Source: Candidatus Aquivivens invisus
Lineage (GTDB): Bacteria; Omnitrophota; Gorgyraeia; Aquiviventales; Aquiviventaceae
Direction of reading: 5' to 3'
Assembly (NCBI GenBank): GCA_001804415.1
Contig: MHGA01000046.1
Coordinates: 1-58,327 of the forward strand
DNA length: 58,327 nucleotides
The position numbers were made by a program, and so were the translations under genes. How positions within the stretch are numbered: the first letter of the stretch is position 1; each line of letters begins with the position of its first letter. Below, in pieces: positions 1-9,275 of this stretch. Below the pieces are notes generated by a model. That model saw only the letters and a list, made by a program, of their open reading frames with translations, was not told the DNA's origin and did no database searches.

Positions 1-84
1 ACCCGTGCGAAGCGTCAGACGCCGTCGGTAGGCGCGCAGCAGCTGCTGGACGGATTCGGCGAGTCCTTCTTGCGAGCTACTCAT
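1..84 (-). CDS. N-terminus of a CDS truncated by the window edge (MSSSQEGLAESVQQLLRAYRRRLTLRTG...)
   Basis: ATG at 84 on the minus strand, open to the window start; family unknown. Confidence 0.3.
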   Translation of the reverse strand, partial: MSSSQEGLAESVQQLLRAYRRRLTLRTG

Positions 85-217
85 GGACGGGAGGAGAGGA
101 TTAAGAGACCCAGCCACCGAACGTACCAAGCTCAGCGGCGCAACGCGTTTTGCCGTCGTTCGCCAGCGTTGCGTCCGCTGCAGCGCGTTGTTGGGCGGCC
201 CGCGACGGAGCGATTCT

Positions 218-694
218 TCATTTGTTCACCATGAACTTTGCTTCGTTAGACCTATAGGCCCCGCAGACCAGGCTTAATGTGTGCTTGCCAGGAGACAAGT
301 TCAAAGATGTTTTTCCCGTTTTGGCGTCGACTGTCTCAAATCCGTCGTTCAACGTTAAGCTTCCATGATCAGTTACGGTATCATCCTCGATCAACCGCTC
401 AGGGTCTTCAAGTTTCGGCTTCGGAAATTGAGTGTAATAGGATCCACCGTCTACCTCTATAGTGCAGTCATACACATAGGGAATTCTCACGGGGGCTTTC
501 GACTCATTCTTCACGGATAGGTCGAATGACATTCGTTCGCTTTTCCTCCATTCCTTTTTTCTTGAATGAAGAATGAGCCTCACTTTGGATGGTGCCCGGT
601 CTTGACCGGAAGACACCTCATCCAGGACGAAACAAAAGGTCATTACAAACAATGCCATCGCAATGCCAACCGATCCGGCATTTCTATTGTTCAT
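218..694 (-). CDS. hypothetical secreted protein
   Basis: 158 aa ORF with N-terminal hydrophobic segment; no family recognised. Confidence 0.5.
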   Translation of the reverse strand: MNNRNAGSVGIAMALFVMTFCFVLDEVSSGQDRAPSKVRLILHSRKKEWRKSERMSFDLSVKNESKAPVRIPYVYDCTIEVDGGSYYTQFPKPKLEDPERLIEDDTVTDHGSLTLNDGFETVDAKTGKTSLNLSPGKHTLSLVCGAYRSNEAKFMVNK

Positions 695-840
695 GACTTC
701 ACGCTAACAAAATACCCACATGGCCGCGCTGGGCTCGTATGCGAGCCGCGCAAGGAGCAAGGAGGAAGACGTACTGATGGCACGAGGTATGGCGACGACG
801 AGCGACGCCGCACGGCCATGTCGGTATTTCGTTAGGGGCT

Positions 841-1212
841 CTAAGGAATGGCGCGGACTTCAAAGTGCCCGGCGAGCAGCCGTCCCGCTTCGACGCGTTC
901 ATCCACCCACACGCGCCTCGGAGCTCCCACCGGTGGGATCGACGACTCGGAGGTCATTGGGGACGACGGACGCGCGAGCTGGTCGTTGAGTTCCACCCGC
1001 TCCCGTTTTTCGCGAACCTGATCCAGCCGTTGTTCAAACACCAATCCCGCGAGTGTGCCCAGCAGCGCCCCAAGCGGCATGCCGAGTCCCGGCGCAAGCG
1101 CGGCCCCCGCGATGCTGCCGGCGGTCTGCCCGACTTGCGTCGGAGACATCCCGGCGCAGCCGGTCACGCACAACAACGCCACCATTCCCTTCGCGAGTCG
1201 TCGGCGTGTCAT
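841..1212 (-). CDS. small lipoprotein with glycine-zipper-like segment
   Basis: lipobox VTGC plus GQTAGSIAGAALAPGLGMPLGALLGTLAG. Confidence 0.55.
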   Translation of the reverse strand: MTRRRLAKGMVALLCVTGCAGMSPTQVGQTAGSIAGAALAPGLGMPLGALLGTLAGLVFEQRLDQVREKRERVELNDQLARPSSPMTSESSIPPVGAPRRVWVDERVEAGRLLAGHFEVRAIP

Positions 1213-1320
1213 CTGGTGTTATGCTACCCGAATTCTCCCTACTTGACAAGCAAGCCCACCCTCTCACCTCCATGCAGTTAATCCGTGTAATCATTTGAAA
1301 ATCTGTGTAATCTATTGCTC

Positions 1321-2151
1321 ATGTCTGCCGCGATTGAGGTGTCCAATCTCACCAAGCGGTATGGCGCCGTCACCGCGCTCAACCGGATCTCGTTCCAAGT
1401 CGAGCGCGGGGAGATCATGGGATTCCTGGGCCCCAACGGGGCCGGCAAGACCACGACCCTGCGCATCCTCACCGGCTTGATCGAGCCCACCGAAGGCCTC
1501 GTCCGCGTGGAAGGCATGGACGTCACCAACCACCCGGTGGAGGTCCGGCGGCGCATCGGCTACCTGCCTGAAAACGTCTCGCTGTATCCGGAATTGCGGG
1601 TGGAGGAGTACCTCTCTTATCGGGCGGCGATCAAAGGCGTGCCCCGCAGCCAACGACGCCCGCGGCTCGAGGAGGTCGTGCAGCGCTGCGCGTTGGGGGA
1701 CGTCCGGCGGCGCATCATCGGCCGGCTGTCCAAAGGGTATCGCCAGCGGGTCGGGTTGGCCGACTGCCTTATCGGGCAGCCCTCGATCCTCATCCTCGAT
1801 GAACCCACCGTCGGGCTGGATCCACACCAGATCCGTCAGACGCGCGAGTTGATCAAGGACGTGGGGCGCCAAACGACCGTGTTGCTCTCGACCCATATCC
1901 TGCCTGAGGTGGAGATGATCTGCGATCGGGTGGCGATCATCGACCACGGCGCCATCGTCGCGGTCGACAGCCCGGAGAATCTCCGCCGGGCCATGACCGG
2001 CACCCAGGTCGTTCATGTGGAGCTGCGGGGAGACAGTCAGGCCATCGAGCAAGCCGTCGCCCAGGTGCGCAGCATCCCCGGGGTGCAGGCCGAGATCCGG
2101 ATTCCGCTCGAAGAGGTCTTTATCCGCCTCACCACGAAGGACACTGAGTGA
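1321..2151 (+). CDS. ABC transporter ATP-binding protein (GldA/CcmA-like)
   Basis: Walker A GPNGAGKTT, signature LSKGYRQRVGLA, Walker B ILILDEPTVGLD, STHILPE. Confidence 0.93.
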   Translation: MSAAIEVSNLTKRYGAVTALNRISFQVERGEIMGFLGPNGAGKTTTLRILTGLIEPTEGLVRVEGMDVTNHPVEVRRRIGYLPENVSLYPELRVEEYLSYRAAIKGVPRSQRRPRLEEVVQRCALGDVRRRIIGRLSKGYRQRVGLADCLIGQPSILILDEPTVGLDPHQIRQTRELIKDVGRQTTVLLSTHILPEVEMICDRVAIIDHGAIVAVDSPENLRRAMTGTQVVHVELRGDSQAIEQAVAQVRSIPGVQAEIRIPLEEVFIRLTTKDTE

Positions 2152-2166
2152 ATTTTAGATTGCCGG

Positions 2167-2243
2167 AAAATCTAAAATCTCCGCCACAGTGCATGGCGGA
2201 TCCGCCAAGAAGTTTGGCGGACAAAATCTACAATCCAAAATTA
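2167..2243. repeat. heptanucleotide units flanking two tandem perfect hairpins
   Basis: AAAATCT x2 (2167-2180); TCCGCCA-CAGTGCA-TGGCGGA (2180-2200) and TCCGCCA-AGAAGTT-TGGCGGA (2201-2221); AAAATCT|ACAATCC|AAAATTA (2223-2243) directly before ATG 2245. Confidence 0.85.
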
Positions 2244-2244
2244 C

Positions 2245-2991
2245 ATGGGTAACCTCTTAGTACTCACGGCTCGGGAATGGAAGGCGTTCTGGTACTCCCC
2301 CGTCGCCTATGTGGTGGGAGGGTGCTTTTTGATCATGCACGGGTGGGTGTTCTGGCTCCTCATGGCCGTCCTCAACGACCCACGGGTCGATCCATCCTGG
2401 CGGATGAGCCAATTCTTCTTTGGCGGGACGCTCTTCTACTGGCTGTCGATGCTGGTGATGGCGCCGGTGTTGACCATGCGAACCTTCAGCGAAGAAAAGC
2501 GCACGGGCACCATGGAGCTCCTCCTCAGCGCGCCGGTCACCGACGTGCAGGTGGTGCTCGCCAAGTTCCTCGGGGCGTGGCTGTGTTACAGCGCGCTGTG
2601 GGCGTCGACGATCCTCTACTTCGCGCTGCTGCGTCGTTACACCCCGCTCGATTGGGGACCCATCCTCACCGGCTATCTCGGCACGTTCCTCCTCGGCGCG
2701 GTCTTGATCGCCATCGGCTGCCTCGCCTCCAGCCTGACCCGCAACCAGGTGATCGCCGCCGTCGTGGGGTTTGTCGCGATGCTCCTGCTCTTCTCCGTCG
2801 GGTTCCTCGCCGTCTTCGTCACGGATCCCGAGACCGTGAAGCTGGTGAAGTACCTCGCGCTCTTGGAGCACTTTCAGGATTTTTCCAAAGGCATCCTGGA
2901 TACAAGGCCCCTGGTGTTCTACGTGAGCCTGGGCGCGCTCGCCCTCTTCCTCACGGTGCGCACGATCAGCCACCCCCGTTGGAGGGCCTGA
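2245..2991 (+). CDS. ABC-2 type transporter permease
   Basis: six hydrophobic segments, FSEEKRTGTMELLLSAPVTD motif, downstream of ATPase. Confidence 0.88.
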   Translation: MGNLLVLTAREWKAFWYSPVAYVVGGCFLIMHGWVFWLLMAVLNDPRVDPSWRMSQFFFGGTLFYWLSMLVMAPVLTMRTFSEEKRTGTMELLLSAPVTDVQVVLAKFLGAWLCYSALWASTILYFALLRRYTPLDWGPILTGYLGTFLLGAVLIAIGCLASSLTRNQVIAAVVGFVAMLLLFSVGFLAVFVTDPETVKLVKYLALLEHFQDFSKGILDTRPLVFYVSLGALALFLTVRTISHPRWRA

Positions 2992-2996
2992 GGGTT

Positions 2997-4403
2997 ATGC
3001 GGCGTTGGTTTGCACGGTTGAATCTCGCGGCGACCCTGGCGCTGCTCGGCGTGTTGTTCATCTTGATCAATTTCCTCGCAAGCCGCCGCTACAGCCGCCT
3101 GGATCTGACCAGCACCAAGCTGGCGACCCTCTCCGACAAAACGGTTCAGATTCTCAGCCACCTGGCTGAGCCGGTGTCAATCGCCGTCTTCTACCAGCCT
3201 CAGTCTCCGCTCTACGGGATGATCGGGGATTTGTTGAAAGAATATGAGCGGCATGCGCCGCAGTTGAAGATCGAGTCCATCGACCCGTATCAGGATCGGG
3301 CCCGGGCGGAACAACTCGCGAAACAGTTCGAGATCGACCGGCTGAACGTGCTCATCGTCCACGCGGGCTCGCGGCACAAGTATCTCTCCGATACCGACCT
3401 GGCGGACTACGACTACGCGGCCCTGGACTTCGGGGCGGCCCCGACGGTCAAGACCTTCAAGGGGGAGGATGCCATCACCTCAGCCATTGTCAGCGTGACG
3501 CAGGCCACCCAACCCTTGATCTGGATCGTCCGCGGGCATGGCGAAGGCGCCCTCGAGAATGAGGAGCCGGAGGGCCTGAGCCATCTCAAGAAAGCGTTTG
3601 AGCAAGAGAACATGCGGGTGGAGCCGGTCGAGCTGCTTAAGACACCCGAGGTGCCCCACGAGGTCAATGCCATCGTCATTCCCGGCCCCACGCGGCGCGT
3701 GTTGGAACAGGAGGCTCTCATCCTCCAGTCCTACCTCGATCGGGGGGGGCGCGTCTTAGCCCTCCTGGATCCCCTCACAGACAGCGGGTTGGACGGGCTG
3801 TGCTCTCGTTGGGGCATCGAGCTGGGGCAGGATATCGTGGTGGACCCCGCCAGGCAATTGCCGTTTGTCTCCGCGGCGAACCTGTTCGTCACCACCTACA
3901 CCCAGCACCCGGTGGTTGAGCACATGGAAACGTTGATGACGCTCTTTCCTCTGGCGCGTTCCGTGCGGCCGGCCTCCGCCCCTCCGACCGACCTGACCGT
4001 GACCCCACTCGCCTTCACGTCAAACCAGGGATGGGGGGAGTCCTCGACCCAGGAGACGACCTTCACGTTCAACGAGGGGGCTGATCTGAAAGGGCCTGTG
4101 TCCATCGCGGTGGCGGTGGAACGCGCCACCGCGCCGCTGGCGAGATTGGTCGTCATCGGCGATTCGGACTTCGCCACGAACGCGCAGCTGGCCAATGCCG
4201 GCAACCGTGATTTCGTCCTCGCGGCGATGCATTGGCTGGCGGCCCAGGAACAACTGATCGGGATCGGCCCGAAGCCCTTGGAGTCGATGAGGCTGAGCCT
4301 CGCCGCCTCGCAGATGACGTACCTCTTCTGGTTCAGCATTGCGGTCTTTCCGGCGTGTGCCTTCGCGGGCGGGGCGGTCATGTGGTGGCTGCGAAGACAG
4401 TAA
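2997..4403 (+). CDS. GldG-family ABC auxiliary protein
   Basis: N-term TM, NFLASRRYSRLDLTSTKLATLSDKT motif, C-term TM; position in cluster. Confidence 0.85.
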   Translation: MRRWFARLNLAATLALLGVLFILINFLASRRYSRLDLTSTKLATLSDKTVQILSHLAEPVSIAVFYQPQSPLYGMIGDLLKEYERHAPQLKIESIDPYQDRARAEQLAKQFEIDRLNVLIVHAGSRHKYLSDTDLADYDYAALDFGAAPTVKTFKGEDAITSAIVSVTQATQPLIWIVRGHGEGALENEEPEGLSHLKKAFEQENMRVEPVELLKTPEVPHEVNAIVIPGPTRRVLEQEALILQSYLDRGGRVLALLDPLTDSGLDGLCSRWGIELGQDIVVDPARQLPFVSAANLFVTTYTQHPVVEHMETLMTLFPLARSVRPASAPPTDLTVTPLAFTSNQGWGESSTQETTFTFNEGADLKGPVSIAVAVERATAPLARLVVIGDSDFATNAQLANAGNRDFVLAAMHWLAAQEQLIGIGPKPLESMRLSLAASQMTYLFWFSIAVFPACAFAGGAVMWWLRRQ

Positions 4404-5896
4404 TGAAGTGGAAGACCACCCTCCTCCTGTTGCTCCTGACGGTCGGCGTGGGCGCGTACGTCTCCCTCTATGAGCTCAAACAACCCGACCCGGAAGAGCG
4501 CAGCCGGCGAGCCCACCAGGTCCTGAACCTTCATCCCGATGACGCCACCGGACTGATCGTCGCCTCCCCGCACGGGAATGTGACGCTTGAACGCACGGCC
4601 AACGTCTGGCAGCTCATCAGCCCACCGAATCTCCGAGCCGATGCGTCGCTCATCTCCAGAGTCTTGAACCAGCTCAATCCCTTGGAGGCTGAGCAAGTCC
4701 TTCGCCCGACCGCGCAACGTCCTCTGGCCCCGGCGGATTACGGCCTCCAATCACCCGGCGCCACGCTCACCATCCTCACCGCCAACGGGATGACGAAGCT
4801 GCTCTTCGGGGATCCCACGGCTGTCGGGGCGACGAGGTACCTTAGCGTGGAAGGCGATCCCGCCATCTTTGTCATCGGCGAGGCGCTCTTTGAGCTGCTG
4901 GATCAGCCCCTTGAGGCGTTTCGATCCCATGACCTGGTCGAGGCCACGGCGGCGGAGGTGCGCCGCATCACGGTGGCGTCCCCGGCCTCCTCCTACACCC
5001 TCGAGAGAATCTCAGAGCCTTCCTCGCCCTCCCAAGCCGATCGATGGCGGCTCACGCAGCCGGTGGAGGATCTCGCCGACAGCGCCGAGGCCTCCACGAT
5101 CTTCAGCGCCCTGAGAGGGCTCCGCGCGGAACGGTTTCTCGCGGAGGAGTTCACGGAGGGCGATCGGGCGCGGTTCGGCCTGGAGGCTCCCTATGCGACC
5201 ATCACCATGGCCGTCAAGGAAGGCTCCCCCCCGCTGGAGCTGGCGATCGGTCAGGTCACGGAAGACAACGACCAGCAGCGCGCTGCCATGCGCTTGGATG
5301 AGCCGACGGTCTTGGCGGTGGCGAGCTCGAAGGTTGAGGAGCTCCTGCGCGATCCCCAGGCGCTTCGTTCGCGCGCCTGCTTTGAGTTCTTCGCCAGCCA
5401 GGTGCAGACACTACACCTGACATGGGAAGGAACGAGCTGGTCGGTGGAGCGTCAGGACGATCAATGGAAGACGTCAACAGGAGAGGCGCTTGACGGAGCC
5501 GCCGTCGAGGAATTTCTCTGGAAGGTCCGCGACCTCAAGCTCACGCGCTTTGTCGACGAACAGGTCGGCAGCCCATCGGCTGCCGACACTCCCTCGGCAG
5601 CCCCGCCGATGGCGGGGCCTCGGTCGCTTCAGGACCTCGCGCGGTATGGCCTGGAACCTGCCAAGGGAACCATTCAGGTTTGGCTGGCAGGCGACTCGAA
5701 TCCGCAGAGGCTCTCGGTCGGCGATACCATCGAGGCGGGAACCACTCGCTATGGCCTGATGACCGGCCGCCGCGCCGTCGTCGAGCTGCCTGAGCCGATC
5801 AATGAGATCCTCGCCACCACACCGGACGCGTTCCTCCCCAAGCCTGAACCGGCAGCTGAATCCGCCGGGCCAGCCGCATCCCCCGCCACCCCTTAG
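4403..5896 (+). CDS. DUF4340 domain protein
   Basis: start overlaps upstream stop; N-term TM then DUF4340-like repeats following GldG-like gene. Confidence 0.8.
   Translation: MKWKTTLLLLLLTVGVGAYVSLYELKQPDPEERSRRAHQVLNLHPDDATGLIVASPHGNVTLERTANVWQLISPPNLRADASLISRVLNQLNPLEAEQVLRPTAQRPLAPADYGLQSPGATLTILTANGMTKLLFGDPTAVGATRYLSVEGDPAIFVIGEALFELLDQPLEAFRSHDLVEATAAEVRRITVASPASSYTLERISEPSSPSQADRWRLTQPVEDLADSAEASTIFSALRGLRAERFLAEEFTEGDRARFGLEAPYATITMAVKEGSPPLELAIGQVTEDNDQQRAAMRLDEPTVLAVASSKVEELLRDPQALRSRACFEFFASQVQTLHLTWEGTSWSVERQDDQWKTSTGEALDGAAVEEFLWKVRDLKLTRFVDEQVGSPSAADTPSAAPPMAGPRSLQDLARYGLEPAKGTIQVWLAGDSNPQRLSVGDTIEAGTTRYGLMTGRRAVVELPEPINEILATTPDAFLPKPEPAAESAGPAASPATP
5565..5617. repeat. two adjacent perfect hairpins inside the DUF4340 CDS
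   Basis: TCGGCAGCC-CATC-GGCTGCCGA (5565-5586) and CCCCGCC-GAT-GGCGGGG (5601-5617). Confidence 0.85.
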
Positions 5897-6504
5897 CTGC
5901 GCAGACGAATCAGGCGGCGGGCCCGCGCCATCCGCTGGAGGGCCGTGGCGTGCGTCAGGACCCCAAGCAGGAGCAGCGTCCACCAGTAGAGATCGTGCCC
6001 GCCGGGACGCCACGCAACGAGCTGGCTCGCCACGAGACCGACCCCGAAGACGATTGACCGTTCGCCCCGCTCCATCAGATCGGGCCACTCGGCGTTCGCA
6101 ATCGGCACTTCCATCGCGGCGCGGGCTTTGGCGTAGCTCGTCAGCAGCGCGCCGATGATCACCACCATGGAGAGCAGCCAATAGCCGGTCACCACCGCCA
6201 CGCTGAGCACCACGGCGGCTTCCACGTAGCGGTCGCACACGGCGTCCAGATACGCCCCGAACTTCGTGACCCGGCCGCTGGCCCGAGCCACCGCCCCGTC
6301 CAGGACATCGAACAGTCCCGCGATCGTCAGCAACCCGCAAAACACCAGGAGATGTTTGGTGAGGAGGACGTAGAGGCAGCTCGCGAAGACGAGGACGAGC
6401 CCGGCGAGCGTCACGACCGATGGGCTGACCCCGAGGCGACTCAGCGATTTGGCCAGCGGATCAAAGAAACGGGAGAGGAGCGGCTTATAACGCGCGGTCA
6501 CCAC
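5893..6504 (-). CDS. CDP-alcohol phosphatidyltransferase family protein
   Basis: DVLDGAVARASGRVTKFGAYLDAVCDRYVE matches the D-x2-D-G-x2-A-R-x8-G-x3-D-x3-D motif. Confidence 0.9.
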   Translation of the reverse strand: MVTARYKPLLSRFFDPLAKSLSRLGVSPSVVTLAGLVLVFASCLYVLLTKHLLVFCGLLTIAGLFDVLDGAVARASGRVTKFGAYLDAVCDRYVEAAVVLSVAVVTGYWLLSMVVIIGALLTSYAKARAAMEVPIANAEWPDLMERGERSIVFGVGLVASQLVAWRPGGHDLYWWTLLLLGVLTHATALQRMARARRLIRLRS

Positions 6505-6521
6505 GGTGGGACTTGATCGCG

Positions 6522-7073
6522 CTAGGGGGAGGGCGCGATATCCACGATGTTCACTTTGAACAGCAAGGTCTTGCCGGCGAGGGGATGGTTGAGGTCCAAG
6601 GTGACCGTGGTGTCGCGGAGCTCTTTGATCCGCGCGCGGAATGGCCGGCCTTCCGGATCCACCCCGCTCAAGCTCATGCCGGCTTCCGGCGTGACCGTGG
6701 CGGGGAGCTGCTCGCGGGGGATTTCGACGACGGCCTCGGGATCGACCGGGCCATAGCCTTCCTCCGGGCTCACCGTGATCTCTCTGGCATCACCCACGTG
6801 CAGGCCGGCCAACTGGCGCTCCAGCCCCGGGATAATCTGTCCCCGGCCATGGGTGTAGCGAAACGGTTCTCCTGCAGGACTCGCATCGACCGCCTGGCCG
6901 TCGGCCGTGAGCGCGTACTCCATCTGAACCGCCATATTCTCCGCAATGGCGAGCCTCTCGGCCGGTTCCTGGGCTGACGGTTCCTCCGCCTCGACGAGCC
7001 TGCTGTCCGACACCAACGGAAACCCAAACAACAGGACGAGGGAGGCGAGGACGTTCAGGTTGGCAGGTTTCAT
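6522..7073 (-). CDS. FKBP-type peptidyl-prolyl isomerase (SlyD-like), secreted
   Basis: signal-like N-term; GRGQIIPGLERQLAGLHVGDAREITVSPEEGYGP. Confidence 0.88.
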   Translation of the reverse strand: MKPANLNVLASLVLLFGFPLVSDSRLVEAEEPSAQEPAERLAIAENMAVQMEYALTADGQAVDASPAGEPFRYTHGRGQIIPGLERQLAGLHVGDAREITVSPEEGYGPVDPEAVVEIPREQLPATVTPEAGMSLSGVDPEGRPFRARIKELRDTTVTLDLNHPLAGKTLLFKVNIVDIAPSP

Positions 7074-7106
7074 GGGGGAGGACTATACGCCCGTCCCAAT
7101 TGTTTG

Positions 7107-7541
7107 TCAAGCGCTCCCCAGCGACCACTCGGCTTCGTCGAGCTCTTGAAGTTCTTGCCACACATCTTCACTCGCTTGGGAATCGTCCGTGGGATCCTCC
7201 GGCACTTCTTCGACTTCATCGAGCAACTCGAGGGTCTCCTCGATCCAGCGCTCCTCGTCGCCCACTTCAGCGACGACCCGCAGCCCGCGGTGGTGTTGCG
7301 TGAGCGTGACACCAATCATCAACGCGGCCACGGCCCCCATCACCAACGCCGGGAGGGGTTGAACCACCCAGCTCGTCAGGCTGGCGAACGACTCGAAGAA
7401 CGCGGAGCGCTTCGGCTCGGAGGCGCGGCGAATGCGCGTCATGACATGTTTCGTATAGTCTGGCGACGTGGCGTCTGGCATCCGTAGAGGATGTGTCCCG
7501 AGCCACCCCGTCAACCAGTCATGAAAGGTGTTGCGGTTCAT
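7107..7541 (-). CDS. small membrane protein, candidate anti-sigma factor
   Basis: single TM (ALVMGAVAALMIGVTLT); start overlaps end of ECF sigma gene. Confidence 0.55.
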   Translation of the reverse strand: MNRNTFHDWLTGWLGTHPLRMPDATSPDYTKHVMTRIRRASEPKRSAFFESFASLTSWVVQPLPALVMGAVAALMIGVTLTQHHRGLRVVAEVGDEERWIEETLELLDEVEEVPEDPTDDSQASEDVWQELQELDEAEWSLGSA

Positions 7542-8122
7542 CGTGTGATCCCTCCGGTCACATAGGGTGTTAAGCGACTGCGCAGGTGCTCGCAGGCCCG
7601 AAAGAGATGGGCTTTGACGGTCCCGATCCGGCATCGCATCACCCCCGACGCCTCTTCAATCGACAGGCCCTGCAGGTGATGCAGGACGAACGCCGTGCGC
7701 TGTTGCAAAGGCAACGCCCTGACGGCCACGCTCACCTGCCTGGCCAGCTCGTGATCCACGGCCAGCTGGCCGGAGTCTTTTGCCGGGTCCACGACGTCAA
7801 AGAGCACGAATCCATCGGCCTCAGGATCCGGCAGCAGACTGATCGCCTGCGGGGTGCGTTGGCGTCGCTTGAGAAAATCTTTGCATTCATTGACGACGAT
7901 CCGATAGAGCCACGTGGAAAACTTCGCCTCACGCCGAAAGGCCTGGAGATGCTGATAGGCCTTGACGAATCCGTTTTGGGAACAATCCTTCGCATCCTCC
8001 CAGTTCCCCACGAGGCCGAAGGCCACCTGCCACGCCGCAGATTGATAGCGGGTGACCAGCTCCGCGTAGCGGTCCACCTCGCCCTCCAGGACCGATTCGA
8101 TGATCTCGGTATCGGTGGCCAT
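7538..8122 (-). CDS. ECF-family RNA polymerase sigma factor
   Basis: region 2 (WEDAKDCSQNGFVKAYQHL..FSTWLYRIVVNECKDFLKRR) and region 4 (LPLQQRTAFVLHHLQGLSIEEASGVMRCRIGTVKAHLFRA). Confidence 0.95.
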   Translation of the reverse strand: MATDTEIIESVLEGEVDRYAELVTRYQSAAWQVAFGLVGNWEDAKDCSQNGFVKAYQHLQAFRREAKFSTWLYRIVVNECKDFLKRRQRTPQAISLLPDPEADGFVLFDVVDPAKDSGQLAVDHELARQVSVAVRALPLQQRTAFVLHHLQGLSIEEASGVMRCRIGTVKAHLFRACEHLRSRLTPYVTGGITR

Positions 8123-8155
8123 TGGGGTATCGGGACGAGTATAGCATAGCCCGGC

Positions 8156-9214
8156 TTAGGGACGGCCCCCGCCCCGGCGACCCCCGCCTCGAGATCCCCC
8201 GCTCGGAGGACCTTGCCGAACAGCCGGCGCGTGCGGCGCGCGATGCTCGCCTCCTTGCCCCACCCCACCGCGGCCTTCCCCGCGGCCGTGGTCACGCACC
8301 CCCTGGTCGCGATGGTCCTCCCGACGGTCCCGGACGTTCTCTCGATGATCCCGTCGATCTTCCCGCCGGTCGATGCGGTCCTCTCGACGGTCGACGTGGT
8401 CCTCCCGACGGTCCCGGACGTCCTCCGCCCGATCGCGCACGTCTTCGCGGCGATCCCGCACCCCGCCGTCATGTCGGCGGTCATCGCGGTCTTCACGCCG
8501 ATCCCATCGGTCTTCCGCCCGATCGCGCACGTCTTCGCGTCGGTCCCCGAGATCTTCCCGGCGGTCCCGACGATCTTCTCGACGATCCGCGCGATCCTCG
8601 AGCCGATCGTGGACGTCCTCGTGCGTGTCCCGAAGCCGCTCATGAGCCTTGTGGTGCCGTTGTTCCCTGGCAGGGGCCGGGACGTCCTCCGGCGAACCTT
8701 CCAGACGCTCATGGACGCCTTCATGGCGCTGCTCGAGACGCTCATGCGCGCGCTCGTGCGGCCGTTCTCCGTCGGCTCGACGCCGCGCGTCACGCCGTTC
8801 CATCAGTTCCTGGTAACGCGCCGGATGCGTGGTTTTCAATTCCTCCAGGCGGTTCTCCACATGCTCGCGGCGCTGCTCCACGAGCCTCTCAAACGCTTCA
8901 GGCCGATGCGTCTTCATCCATTCCAGACGCTCCTGCCGTTTGTGCTTGAGCTTCTCGATCGTCCGTCCGTAGGCTTCCGGGTTGGTCTCTTTCAGATGGG
9001 CCAAGCGCTCGCGCAGCGCGGTCTTCTTTTCTTGAACCGCTTGCTTGAAGGCTTCCGGGTCCTTCTCTTTCAGTTGGCGCAGCCGCTGGATTTCCTCATG
9101 ACGCCCCTTGCCCCAATCGTCCTTCACGACCCGCTCAGAGGCTTCTTCTGAGAAGGCGACGGTCGGCAAGACAAGCACCCCAAGCACCGCGATCCACACC
9201 AGGGTTCTCTTCAT
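8156..9214 (-). CDS. secreted highly charged repeat protein (DRRED-V/R heptads plus about 27-aa coiled-coil-like repeats)
   Basis: signal peptide MKRTLVWIAVLGVLVLPTVAFS; LKEKDPEAF / LKETNPEAY / MKTHRPEAF / LKTTHPARY repeats; RDRREDVRDRAEDVRDRRED tract. Confidence 0.7.
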   Translation of the reverse strand: MKRTLVWIAVLGVLVLPTVAFSEEASERVVKDDWGKGRHEEIQRLRQLKEKDPEAFKQAVQEKKTALRERLAHLKETNPEAYGRTIEKLKHKRQERLEWMKTHRPEAFERLVEQRREHVENRLEELKTTHPARYQELMERRDARRRADGERPHERAHERLEQRHEGVHERLEGSPEDVPAPAREQRHHKAHERLRDTHEDVHDRLEDRADRREDRRDRREDLGDRREDVRDRAEDRWDRREDRDDRRHDGGVRDRREDVRDRAEDVRDRREDHVDRREDRIDRREDRRDHRENVRDRREDHRDQGVRDHGRGEGRGGVGQGGEHRAPHAPAVRQGPPSGGSRGGGRRGGGRP

Positions 9215-9275
9215 GGTCGTCTCCCCCTTTCTGCCCATTTAGACGACAGGGGACACCAAAAGGTTTACCGGAGGT

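Noticed and set aside
1277-1316. AATCCGTGTAATC / AATCTGTGTAATC direct repeat upstream of the ABC ATPase
   Set aside because: Only two imperfect copies; may belong to the short-array phenomenon but too weak alone.
8213-9151. 312-aa hydrophobic plus-strand ORF opposite the DRRED repeat gene
   Set aside because: Complement of charged repeat codons gives VLPTVPDVL-like text automatically; the sense strand has signal peptide and coherent repeats.
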